This document shows positions 35,298 to 43,252 of a stretch of 64,000 nucleotides of DNA, one piece after another. The stretch comes from JAHCHG01 sp041745765 (GTDB taxonomy: Bacteria > Acidobacteriota > Blastocatellia > Pyrinomonadales > Pyrinomonadaceae). Position numbers and translations under genes: made by a program. The notes beneath the pieces are model-generated. The model searched no databases. It was not told the DNA's origin and worked only from the letters and a program-made list of their open reading frames with translations. How positions within the stretch are numbered: position 1 is the stretch's first letter; the number at the start of each line of letters is the position of its first letter. Location of the stretch: the NCBI GenBank assembly GCA_041745765.1, contig JBGTIH010000094.1, forward strand, positions 1-64,000, given 5' to 3'.

Positions 35298-35450
35298 CCA
35301 CATAATTGTTCTGTGATTGTTAATAGAACAATTATAATGATTTACTTTTTCACCCTACTTTCCCGTTATCTCACCCAGATACAAATTGTTAACCCAATAA
35401 TTCAGACTTATCAAAATTTGTAGTAAAATCAGAGTTGAGGAAATTTAATT

Positions 35451-35684
35451 ATGCTGACAGCAATTGAAACAACCGCCACAATCGGCGCGAATCAACAAAT
35501 TATTTTAGATGAAGATTTACCGAGCAATGCGCCGATCCGTGTGCGCGTAATAGTCTTGTATGATGAAAGAACATCGAATAACAATTCAAAAATGCGTCGC
35601 AAAGCAGGAAGCGCGGAAGGTTTGATAAAAATGTCCGCTGATTTTGACGCGCCGCTGGAAGATTTTGAGGAATATCAGCCATGA
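35451..35684 (+). CDS. Antitoxin-like protein preceding a PIN-domain gene
   Basis: 77 residues. The first 37 residues form a short beta-rich start (AIETTATIGANQQIILDEDL, then APIRVRVIVLYDE), and the rest is a basic then acidic tail (MRRKAGSAEGLIKMSADFDA, PLEDFEEYQP). This is typical of small antitoxins paired with PIN (VapC-like) toxins: an N-terminal DNA-binding part and a C-terminal toxin-binding tail. Its stop codon overlaps the toxin start (ATGA, 35681-35684). The toxin is disrupted, so this gene may be a leftover or an anti-addiction relic. Confidence 0.65.
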   Translation: MLTAIETTATIGANQQIILDEDLPSNAPIRVRVIVLYDERTSNNNSKMRRKAGSAEGLIKMSADFDAPLEDFEEYQP

Positions 35685-36084
35685 GCGATTTGTCAGGTAT
35701 CACGGGGCTTCTTCTCGATACAAAGCATTTCTTTATTTCATCAATAATGATTCGGCATTGAGCGATACGACCAAAGATTTACTCGAATCGGAAGTTGATT
35801 TGCTGATAAGTGCGGCGTGTCTTTGGGAAATCGCCATTAAATTCAGTATCGGAAAACTCTCTTTGCCCGATTCATTCGGAAATTTTATTCCGGCACAAAT
35901 TCGGCAAAACGACATCGAGATTTTACCGATCACTTTATCGCATCTTGAAGAAGTTTCGACATTGCCTTTTCATCACAAAGACCCGTTTGACCGTTTAATA
36001 ATCGCGCAATCTGCGGCTGAAAATCTACCGATTGTTAGTTCCGACGCGGCTTTTGATTAGTATGGAATTAAACGTATCTGGTAA
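35681..36084 (+). pseudogene. VapC-like PIN-domain toxin, frameshifted and with an internal stop
   Basis: Starts at ATG 35681, overlapping the antitoxin stop, and reads MSDLSGITGLLLDT, the normal PIN start with the first catalytic Asp. At about 35722 the frame changes: the remainder (AFLYFINNDSALSDTTKDLL, then CLWEIAIK, FDRLIIAQ, VSSDAAFD) is in another frame. Adding one C to give ACACAAGCA would restore DTQAFLYF. Near the end TAG (36058-36060) interrupts before YGIKRIW and TAA (36082-36084), where these proteins normally read FDxYGxKRIW. Two separate lesions argue for a true pseudogene rather than one sequencing error. PIN toxins are Mg-dependent ribonucleases; this copy should be inactive. 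Confidence 0.8.
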
Positions 36085-36128
36085 CTGATTTGTTAATTCA
36101 TCTTAAACCGAAAATTCATTTTTTTATT

Positions 36129-38777
36129 TCACTTCTCCGCCATTTCATCCCGGTATTGATTGACGAAATCAATATCTTTGCTCACCGTATCAGCAAGAAT
36201 GACGACCAATTCGCCTTTTTTCGCGTTTTCAAGCGCGTTGTAGATCGCTTCTTTCGATTCTTCGATGACCTCGAATTCGATGTTTTTGCCGCTTTCTTTT
36301 ACGCCTTCTTTTATTAAATCGAAAACTTCTTCCTGCGTTCGTCCGCGCAGGTAATCGCCGCGGCGAACGATCAGTTTATCAAAGACTTCGGCGGTTAATT
36401 TGCCCATTTCGCGGATGTCTTCGTCGCGGCGGTCGCCGACTCCGCTTAAGATTCCGGTCGAGGTCGTGTAATTCAGGTTTCTGATAAAATCGCGCAAGCC
36501 CAGGAAACCTGCCGGATTGTGCGCGAAATCCATTAAAACGGTAAAATCTTCGATCTCGATGATATTCATTCTGCCCGGAGTCTGCGCGGTCGAAGGCGTA
36601 AATGTCGTCAGACCGGCGCGGATGCTTTCCAGCGAAACTCCGTGAACGAAACAGGCGAGCGTTGCCGCCAACACGTTTTGAATCATAAATTCCGCGCGTC
36701 CGCCGAAGGTCAATGGAATATTGATGACTTTTTCAACTCTGACTTTCCATTGTCCTTTTAAAATTGTGACATAGCCGTTTTCAAAAACGCACGAAACACG
36801 ATTGCGCCGTGCTTGTCTTTGGATATGCGCGTTGTTTTCGTCCATCGAAAAATAGACGCAGTAACCGTCAACGAGTTCGCGCATTTTATACACTAACTCG
36901 TCTTCGGCGTTTAAAACGGCGTAACCTTTTCGGGAAACGCTGCGCGGCACAACCGATTTGACGCGCGCTAAATCTTCGAGCGTGTTGACATCTTTTAAAC
37001 CGAGATGATCGGCGGCGATGTTTATCACAATTCCGATGTCGGAATAATCGAAACCCAACCCGGAACGGATAATTCCGCCGCGAGCCGTTTCCAGAACGGC
37101 GACATCAACGGTCGGGTCTTTTAAAACGAGCTGTGCGGAAACTGGTCCCGTATTATCGCCCGTCAGAATCTTGTTGTTTTGAATATAAGTTCCATCGGTT
37201 GTCGTAAAACCGACGGTGCAGCCGGTTCCTTTTAAGATATGCGCGATCAATCTGGTCGTCGTCGTCTTGCCGTTTGTTCCGGTGATTGCAAATATCGGAA
37301 TTCGCGACGGAGTTCCGGGCGGGAAAAGCATATCAATCACATATTCGGCAACATTTCTGCCGATTCCTTCGCTCGGCGATAAGTGCATACGAAATCCGGG
37401 CGCGGCGTTGACTTCGATAATTCCGCCGCCGTTTTCCGCTAAAGGCTCGGAAACATTCGGCGCGACGACATCAACTCCGGCGATATCCAAACCGATGATC
37501 TGCGCGATTCGTTCGAATAAAAAGACGTTTTCGGGATGAACTTCATCCGTGCGGTCAATCGCCGTTCCGCCGGTTGAAATGTTGGCGGTCGTCTTTAAAT
37601 AAAGAATCTCGTCCTTTTTCAAAACGGTTTCGAGCGTGTATTCCTTAGCCTTTATAAGCCGTTCAGTTTGCCCGTCAACATCAATCTGCGTCAAGACGTT
37701 TTCGTGTCCGTAACCGCGGCGCGGATCGGCGTTTGTTTTGTCAATTAATTGCTGAATCGTGCTTTTTCCGTCGCCTTTGACGTGCGCCGGAGTTCTTTCG
37801 GCAACCGCGACGAGTCTGTTATTAACGACTAGAGCGCGAAAATCAGCGCCCGAAAGTGATTTTTCGACAATTACGTGGCGCGAATGATCTTTCGCCTTGT
37901 GAAATGCCACAAATGCTTCTTCCATCGTTTCGATGCCGATGGTCGCGCCTCTGCCGTGATTTGCGTCCAAAGGTTTGACGACGACCGGAAAACCGATGCG
38001 GTCAACGACTCTTTCCAATTCTTCCTCGTCAAAGATGCGATAGCCTTGCGGAACGGGAACGCCCATTTCGCCGAGCAATTTTTTGGTCGCGTCCTTGTTG
38101 CCCGCAATGTCAACGGCGATCATATTTGTTTTATCGGTCGTTGTCGCCTGAATTCGCTGCTGATTTACGCCGTAGCCGAGTTGTACAAGCGATTGATCGT
38201 TCAGCCGAATAAACGGAATATCGCGTTTTTCGGCTTCTTCGACAATCGAACCCGTTGAAGGACCGAAGCGGACTTCTTCGCGGATCTCGCGCATTTCTTG
38301 AACTTTGGCGGAAAAATCCTTGATTATCTCTTTAACATCTCTTTCTTCCGCCAGATCGAGAAAAAGCTGAACTGCCGCCCGTGCTACAAAACGCCCGACT
38401 TCTTCTTCTTTATACGCAAAGACAACGTTATATACGCCTTTTTCACTCGTTTCGCGCGTTCTGCCGTAGCCGACTTCCATTCCGGCAAGCGTCTGCAATT
38501 CGAGCGCGAAATGTTCGATAATATGTCCCGCCCACGTTCCTTCTTTGACGCGTTTGAGAAAGCCGCCTTCTTCGCCGTAACTGCATCCGTGATTTTGCAA
38601 ACTCGGCAAGACGGACTTCATACGCCCGTAGAAACCTTTGATTTTATTGGACGGCTTTTGCTCGTAATCTTCGATGTCGAGCCGCATAATAATCAACTTT
38701 TTCCAATAACCGCTCCAGTAATTAGGACCGCGCAATGTTCTGATTTCGTGAATTTTCATTTTATTTGCGATTTGCAA
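36129..38777 (-). CDS. cphA: Cyanophycin synthetase
   Basis: Polymerises aspartate and arginine into cyanophycin, a nitrogen reserve, using ATP in the cytoplasm. 882 residues as called. The better start is the internal Met of MKIHEIRTLRGPNYWS (residue 7, about 38759), because the six residues before it come from a short TTTGCGAT repeat. An N-terminal domain and ATP-grasp domain (about 165-490: FPVVVKPLDANHGRGATIGI; GGGIIEVNAAPGFRMH) are followed by a Mur-ligase-like domain with GTNGKTTTTR near 500 and FAHNPAGF near 765. Full-length and apparently intact. cphB lies 403 bases upstream on the same strand. Confidence 0.95.
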   Translation of the reverse strand: MQIANKMKIHEIRTLRGPNYWSGYWKKLIIMRLDIEDYEQKPSNKIKGFYGRMKSVLPSLQNHGCSYGEEGGFLKRVKEGTWAGHIIEHFALELQTLAGMEVGYGRTRETSEKGVYNVVFAYKEEEVGRFVARAAVQLFLDLAEERDVKEIIKDFSAKVQEMREIREEVRFGPSTGSIVEEAEKRDIPFIRLNDQSLVQLGYGVNQQRIQATTTDKTNMIAVDIAGNKDATKKLLGEMGVPVPQGYRIFDEEELERVVDRIGFPVVVKPLDANHGRGATIGIETMEEAFVAFHKAKDHSRHVIVEKSLSGADFRALVVNNRLVAVAERTPAHVKGDGKSTIQQLIDKTNADPRRGYGHENVLTQIDVDGQTERLIKAKEYTLETVLKKDEILYLKTTANISTGGTAIDRTDEVHPENVFLFERIAQIIGLDIAGVDVVAPNVSEPLAENGGGIIEVNAAPGFRMHLSPSEGIGRNVAEYVIDMLFPPGTPSRIPIFAITGTNGKTTTTRLIAHILKGTGCTVGFTTTDGTYIQNNKILTGDNTGPVSAQLVLKDPTVDVAVLETARGGIIRSGLGFDYSDIGIVINIAADHLGLKDVNTLEDLARVKSVVPRSVSRKGYAVLNAEDELVYKMRELVDGYCVYFSMDENNAHIQRQARRNRVSCVFENGYVTILKGQWKVRVEKVINIPLTFGGRAEFMIQNVLAATLACFVHGVSLESIRAGLTTFTPSTAQTPGRMNIIEIEDFTVLMDFAHNPAGFLGLRDFIRNLNYTTSTGILSGVGDRRDEDIREMGKLTAEVFDKLIVRRGDYLRGRTQEEVFDLIKEGVKESGKNIEFEVIEESKEAIYNALENAKKGELVVILADTVSKDIDFVNQYRDEMAEK

Positions 38778-38787
38778 TTTGCGATTT
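38765..38787. repeat. TGCGATT/TGCAATT heptamer repeat at the cphA start
   Basis: Three 7-base units TGCGATT-TGCAATT-TGCGATT just before the cphA start. Related CGCAAATTGAAAAT units lie at 39151-39182, at the cphB stop. Confidence 0.65.
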
Positions 38788-39180
38788 ATTTTCCGTCCCG
38801 GGCAGAAATCTTTGATTTCGCCATTATTTTTGTAATCTCATACGATTCTTGCAAAAGACTTGCAACCAGTATTTATTCCAAAATCATAATCAAAAAACAT
38901 GCATTGCCGCCTGCTTTAGCTGACGGAAAAAGGTTAAATTTTCTGACAGGTTTTAACCCAATTTCTGAATAATAAATAAAATTCCTTAGTGCTTTAGCTG
39001 AAGATCTAAGGCTGATTGATTGTTTTACCTAAGTTTGGCTAAAAGCTTTGATTTAATTTCTAAATTATCCGCCAGCTAAAGCAGACGGCAATTCATAAAG
39101 CAAGACAATTCTAATAACCTAAACAGATAGAAAAAACTTTAAAGTAAAACAATTGAAAATCGCAAATTGAAAATCGCAAA
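38778..39180. other. 403-base intergenic region between cphB and cphA
   Basis: Contains a palindromic element of 190 bases (38903-39092) and, at both outer edges, short repeats (TGCGATT family near cphA; two copies of TTGAAAATCGCAAA, 39153-39180, at the cphB stop). Open frames crossing it are shadows. Confidence 0.6.
38903..39092. repeat. 190-bp element with 25-bp terminal inverted repeats
   Basis: Left end 38903-38927 (core CTGCTTTAGCTGACGG) and right end 39068-39092 (core CAGCTAAAGCAGACGG) are inverse copies with two mismatches. A third partial copy (GTGCTTTAGCTGAAGATC, near 38987) lies inside. It has the build of a miniature inverted-repeat transposable element. No target duplication is obvious. 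Confidence 0.7.
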
Positions 39181-40035
39181 TTACTCAATGTCCGGCAATA
39201 AAAATTCGCCCGGCGGAATCATCGGTTTTCTGCCGAAGAAATCGTAGATCAAACCGTCGCCTAAGATATGAATTTTCGCGCCGCAAACGCTGAATGCCTG
39301 ATGATCGCCGACTTCAGCAATTTCGTTGTAAGAAATCTCCGAGCCGTCAACGATTGTGACGGTTCCCGTTCCGAAAACTTCTAAAATTCCCTCATTATCC
39401 AGAATTATCGCGGTATTTTCGTCAATGCCGATGCCCAAATTATACGGATTGTAGGAAACGGCGGTAATCAGACGTGAGATGCGTCCGCGTTCGGTAAAAT
39501 GCTGGTCAATGATGATATTTTTCAAAAAACCGAGTCCGGGCGAAAGGCGCACGGAATCCTTGTGCGGATGCGGAGTTGATTCGCCGCGCACGATCAGCGA
39601 GGTTGACATCGCCGCCGCGCCCGCGCTTGTTCCGGCAATAACGATGTCGGTTTCCTGAGCCATTTGGCGCATTTTTTGTGAGAATTGCGTGCCGCCCAAA
39701 ACCGAAGTCAGCCTCATCTGATCGCCGCCGGTCATAAAAATTCCGGTTACGCCGTCGAGCAATTCGTCCGGGTTTGCCTTAAAAACGTCCTGACGCGAAG
39801 TCGCCCGCAAAACGCGCGGATTCGCTACGCCCAAATTGCGAAACGCCTGTGTATAGACGTCAGCCGCGAATTCAGGATAATCCGACGCGACCGGAACGAT
39901 CAAAACCTGAGCGTCCGCGCCGCCAGCAAGCGTCAGAAATTTCTTCAAAATCCGTCGTTCGTTGTATTTATCTTCTGCCCCGCCGATTACGAGTAAATGT
40001 CCGCCGATGACTTCGCGGTGAATTCTTTCCGTCAT
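39181..40035 (-). CDS. cphB: Cyanophycinase
   Basis: Degrades cyanophycin to beta-Asp-Arg dipeptides. 284 residues, a serine peptidase of the S51 type. The nucleophile elbow is AGTSAGAAAM with Ser137; MTGGDQMRL (101-109) and DQHFTERGRISRL (near 195) are the other family motifs, and GIGIDENTA follows near 215. No signal peptide, so intracellular. cphA is downstream on the same strand; the long gap with its palindrome and repeats means they may not share a transcript. The enzyme expected to hydrolyse the dipeptide product (isoaspartyl dipeptidase) is represented here only by the asparaginase remnant at 34652. Confidence 0.95.
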   Translation of the reverse strand: MTERIHREVIGGHLLVIGGAEDKYNERRILKKFLTLAGGADAQVLIVPVASDYPEFAADVYTQAFRNLGVANPRVLRATSRQDVFKANPDELLDGVTGIFMTGGDQMRLTSVLGGTQFSQKMRQMAQETDIVIAGTSAGAAAMSTSLIVRGESTPHPHKDSVRLSPGLGFLKNIIIDQHFTERGRISRLITAVSYNPYNLGIGIDENTAIILDNEGILEVFGTGTVTIVDGSEISYNEIAEVGDHQAFSVCGAKIHILGDGLIYDFFGRKPMIPPGEFLLPDIE

Positions 40036-40187
40036 TTTTTATTTTATATTTAATTTTCAGAAAATTGCTGTTTGATTTAAGTTATTTCAAAACTGCATCT
40101 TACGTCAAGATAGATGTTCTTTTTAGTTATTCGATAGTCTTCGGCACAAGGTTTGCAGTCTCGGTCTGCAATGGTATTTAAAATTCA

Positions 40188-40547
40188 TTGTTAGACTTAT
40201 TTACATACAGTTTTTCGTATTATTTTTTGACAGTCTCAATTGCTGAAGAATTCGGACGAACTACTTTCACACAGGAAATTAATTTGCATTCTCCTAAAAC
40301 AATTGCTTTCGAACCATCAAACCGATCTGCGGTCAGTGAAATCGTGGATAAATATGGCGATATTGTTTGGAATGCCACTAAAGAATTCGCGCTTTCACCG
40401 GATGAAGCGGAAAAATTAACCTGTGAAATCTTCTCCGAGCTCTGGGGAAAACTCGCCAATTTTGACCGAAATGCCACGAATGAGCGTGATTTCGTGATGA
40501 TGATCTGTTTGAAGCGGATTATGAAATATCAAAAGAACATGCTTTAA
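40188..40547 (+). CDS. Truncated ECF sigma factor-like ORF (region 2 only)
   Basis: 119 residues as called; the first 35 are not conserved and the true start is uncertain. The part SEIVDKYGDIVWNATKEFAL, SPDEAEKLTCEIFSELWGKL, ANFDRN matches sigma region 2 of ECF factors (the core-binding and -10 contacting helices). Region 4 is missing: the frame stops at 40547. In another frame the sequence continues from about 40500 as DLFEADYEISKEHALTPVAD to TGA at 40605, so a frameshift could have split a longer gene. It is followed by the convergent Cys-rich gene of the feo operon. It may be a decayed sigma factor; a functional single-domain regulator is less likely. Confidence 0.5.
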   Translation: MLDLFTYSFSYYFLTVSIAEEFGRTTFTQEINLHSPKTIAFEPSNRSAVSEIVDKYGDIVWNATKEFALSPDEAEKLTCEIFSELWGKLANFDRNATNERDFVMMICLKRIMKYQKNML

Positions 40548-40708
40548 CGCCCGTTGCCGACGATCTAAATCTTAAAGAATACTTGCTTGCGAAACCGGCG
40601 AAATGATGAGGAAAAAAATAGAGTATTGTTAAAATTTAGCGATTTTCGCGGCATTTCGTGGGCAGAATAACAAAATCTTATACCGCCGCTTTCATTTATC
40701 AAGCCAGC

Positions 40709-40846
40709 TTATTTATCACAGCCGCAATTGCCTCCGCAAGAAGATTTTTTTACTGAAAAACCACTTATTTTGCGCCGGATATTTATTCCGACATAAATCA
40801 ATGCCGACAAAATTATAATTCCGGTAATAAATGTTTGAAAATTCAT
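40709..40846 (-). CDS. FeoB-associated Cys-rich membrane protein
   Basis: 45 residues, from ATG (complement of 40844-40846) to TAA (complement of 40709-40711). A single hydrophobic helix (FQTFITGIIILSALIYVGI) is followed by a basic stretch (NIRRKISGFSVKKSS) and a Cys-rich tail CGGNCGCDK. This is the pattern of the small proteins found downstream of feoB in many genomes, thought to assist ferrous iron passage. It begins 9 bases after the feoB stop and is the last gene of the feoA-feoB operon. Confidence 0.85.
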   Translation of the reverse strand: MNFQTFITGIIILSALIYVGINIRRKISGFSVKKSSCGGNCGCDK

Positions 40847-40855
40847 TGAATAGAG

Positions 40856-42883
40856 CTAGCCGAAGCCTAAAACTTTCCCTGTCTGATAAGTTAAAAGCGC
40901 AACGAAATACGCCAGAACAGTCATATAAACGACCATGAAAATCGTCCACGCCCACGAATTCGTCTCGCGGCGGACGATGGCGACCGTTGACATACATTGC
41001 ATCGCCAGCACGAAGAAAACCATCAGCGTCAGCGCCGTGAGAGGTGTCCAAGCCGGCGTTCCATCGTCTTTTTTCGCGTCGCGCACCGCGTTGATCAATG
41101 ACGGCGATTCTTCATTGACACCCTTTTCCGTATTATAAATGATGCTCAAGGTCGAAACAAGAACTTCGCGCGCCGCAAACGAAGCGATCAGCGCAATCCC
41201 CGTTTTCCAGTCAAAACCGAGCGGTTCGATAACGGGTTCGATCAATTGACCGAGCCGTCCGGCGTAACTGTTTTTCAGTTGCTCGCTCTCAGCGGTTTGA
41301 GTTTCCGTTTCCGTTTTATTTTCCGTCTGACTTACCGTTTGAGAATCGGCAATTGAAACTTCTTTCGCACTACGCGGAAAATACGCCAACGCCCAGAGAA
41401 TGATCGAAATTGCCAGAATGACCGTTCCGGCGCGTTTGACGAAAATTCCCGCCCGCGAAAACATATTGAGCAAAACCGTTTTTACGCCCGGCAGACGATA
41501 CGGCGGCATTTCCATAACGAACGGCGGTGGCGGTGATTTGAGAATAGTTTTTTTCAGGATAAACGCGACGACAATCGCCGTAATAATACCGAGCGCATAC
41601 ATCAAAAGAATCAAAACCGCGCCGAGCGACAAAAATCCGAAAACATACTGCCCGCTGAAAAATGCGCCGATCATCAAAACATAAACCGGAAGCCGTGCCG
41701 AACAGCTCATAAACGGCGCGATCATAATCGTCGCCAATCTGTCTTTCGGATTCTCAATCGTCCGCGCCGCCATAATTCCCGGAATCGCACATGCAAAACT
41801 CGATAAAAGCGGCAGAAACGCTTTGCCGTGCAAACCGACTCCGCGCATCAGACGATCCAACAGAAACGCCGCCCGCGCCATATATCCGGTGTCTTCCAGA
41901 ATCGAAATAAACAAAAAAAGAAGCAGAATCTGCGGCAGAAAGATCAAAACTCCGCCGACTCCGGCGATAATTCCGTCGGCGACCAAATCCGCCAGAATGC
42001 CTTCCGGCAGATTCGTCTTTGCAAATTCGGCAAGCGAACCGAATCCGGCATCAAGCAAATCCATCGGCAAGCTCGCCCACGAGAAAATCGTCTGAAAAAT
42101 CAAGAGCAGAATGCCGACTAAAATTATCAAACCGAAGAATTTATGCGTTAAAATGCCGTCAATTTTTTCCGAAACGCCGCGCACGTTTTCGTCGAAAGGC
42201 TTGACCGATTCCTGAAAAACTTCGGAAATATATGTGTAACGCGCAAAAATTTGTTTATTGTCTTCGTTGTTTTCAGAATCTCCGTTTAAAACCCATTTCG
42301 GCTCGATAACCGTTCGATCTTCCGCCGTTTGCAGAACTTTTTCTTCGAGTTCTGCAATCCCGATTCCCTGTCCGGCGCGCAGGCTGACGACCGGAATTTG
42401 CAATAATTTTGAAAGTTTTTCGACATCAATCTGGAGCGTTTGCTTTTCGGCAAGATCAACCATCGTCAGTGCAACGACGACCGGAATTTTGTATTCGATC
42501 AATTGCGTTACGAGGTAAAGATTCCGTTCGAGATTCGTCGCGTCAACAACTGCGACGATCACATCTGGTTTCGGCAGATCGGCGATTTTTCCCGTCAAAA
42601 CGTCGCGGGAGATCTGTTCGTCAAGCGAAGCCGCATCAAGCGAATAAAGTCCGGGCAGATCAATCAGCCGCGCCGCGTTTTCGCTGATTTTCCAAACGCC
42701 TTCCTTGCGCTCGACCGTTACGCCCGAATAATTTGCGACCTTTTGTCGCAATCCCGTCAGCGCATTGAAAAGCGTCGTTTTTCCCGCGTTCGGATTTCCC
42801 GCCAGAGCTATCGTTAGCGCGTTCTTTTTTGTATTTTGCGGATTAATCTGTTCGACGGTTTGCGTTGCGGTTTGATTTTTCAT
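40856..42883 (-). CDS. feoB: Ferrous iron transport protein B
   Basis: 675 residues, inner membrane. The N-terminal G-protein domain begins with the G1 motif GNPNAGKTT (29-37), then NYSGVT (switch I) and DLPGLYSL (G3). A guanine-dissociation-inhibitor-like helical region follows, then about eight membrane segments with the two Gate repeats (FLPQILLLFLFISILEDTGY; SSFACAIPGIMAART). An extended Gln/Glu/Thr-rich hydrophilic loop lies near 515-545. The length is somewhat below the usual 700-770. It imports Fe2+. The start overlaps the feoA stop by one base, and the Cys-rich protein follows after 9 bases. Confidence 0.95.
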   Translation of the reverse strand: MKNQTATQTVEQINPQNTKKNALTIALAGNPNAGKTTLFNALTGLRQKVANYSGVTVERKEGVWKISENAARLIDLPGLYSLDAASLDEQISRDVLTGKIADLPKPDVIVAVVDATNLERNLYLVTQLIEYKIPVVVALTMVDLAEKQTLQIDVEKLSKLLQIPVVSLRAGQGIGIAELEEKVLQTAEDRTVIEPKWVLNGDSENNEDNKQIFARYTYISEVFQESVKPFDENVRGVSEKIDGILTHKFFGLIILVGILLLIFQTIFSWASLPMDLLDAGFGSLAEFAKTNLPEGILADLVADGIIAGVGGVLIFLPQILLLFLFISILEDTGYMARAAFLLDRLMRGVGLHGKAFLPLLSSFACAIPGIMAARTIENPKDRLATIMIAPFMSCSARLPVYVLMIGAFFSGQYVFGFLSLGAVLILLMYALGIITAIVVAFILKKTILKSPPPPFVMEMPPYRLPGVKTVLLNMFSRAGIFVKRAGTVILAISIILWALAYFPRSAKEVSIADSQTVSQTENKTETETQTAESEQLKNSYAGRLGQLIEPVIEPLGFDWKTGIALIASFAAREVLVSTLSIIYNTEKGVNEESPSLINAVRDAKKDDGTPAWTPLTALTLMVFFVLAMQCMSTVAIVRRETNSWAWTIFMVVYMTVLAYFVALLTYQTGKVLGFG

Positions 42884-43110
42884 TACTCGTCGGCGACCTC
42901 TATCGCATCCGCTTCGCTTCGCCGCATCGCCAGATGATAACCGCGCACACGGATTTCCAGAGGATCGCCGAACGGCGCGGTTTTCACGACGCGCAATGCC
43001 GCGCCCGGAACGATTCCCATTTCCATCAAGCGTTTGGTGATCGCATTATTTCCGTGAACCGCAACGACTTTTGCCCGCGCTCCCGTTGGTAAATTTTTTA
43101 ATGTCCTCAC
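42883..43110 (-). CDS. feoA: Ferrous iron transport protein A
   Basis: About 75 residues from a GTG at 43110 (VRTLKNLPTGARAKVVAVHG). A longer frame from ATG 43182 adds 24 residues of unusual composition, and its start lies inside a perfect palindrome (43160-43188), so I prefer the GTG. The SH3-like FeoA core is visible: LPTGARAKV, KRLMEMGIVPGAAL, FGDPLEIRVRGYHLAMRR. FeoA is a small cytoplasmic partner of FeoB. Its stop overlaps the feoB start by one base. The start choice is uncertain. Confidence 0.85.
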   Translation of the reverse strand: MRTLKNLPTGARAKVVAVHGNNAITKRLMEMGIVPGAALRVVKTAPFGDPLEIRVRGYHLAMRRSEADAIEVADE

Positions 43111-43159
43111 TTTTTTTGCTGAATTCTCCCGGATTTTTTGAAGTCGAAAAAAGATTGTA

Positions 43160-43188
43160 GCCAAATTGAAATCTAATTTCAATTTGGC
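43160..43188. promoter_or_regulatory. Perfect palindrome upstream of feoA, candidate metal-regulator operator
   Basis: GCCAAATTGAAAT (43160-43172), CTA, ATTTCAATTTGGC (43176-43188): 13-bp arms, exact. It lies 50 bases upstream of the preferred feoA start. The sequence does not match a classical Fur or DtxR consensus well, so the regulator is unknown. A short leader hairpin is the alternative. Confidence 0.6.
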
Positions 43189-43252
43189 AGTCTTGATTCG
43201 TTTTATTATCGGTGATTTGATTGGTCTTCGGTCTTTGGAAAAATGTGAAAAA

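Noticed and set aside
38298..38972. 224-residue plus-strand frame opposite the cphA start
   Set aside because: Antisense shadow of cphA, rich in Phe and Ile, running into repeats.
40150..40172. TTGCAG-N7-CTGCAA hairpin before the sigma-like ORF
   Set aside because: A six-base stem can easily arise by chance and no T-tract or clear promoter is near.
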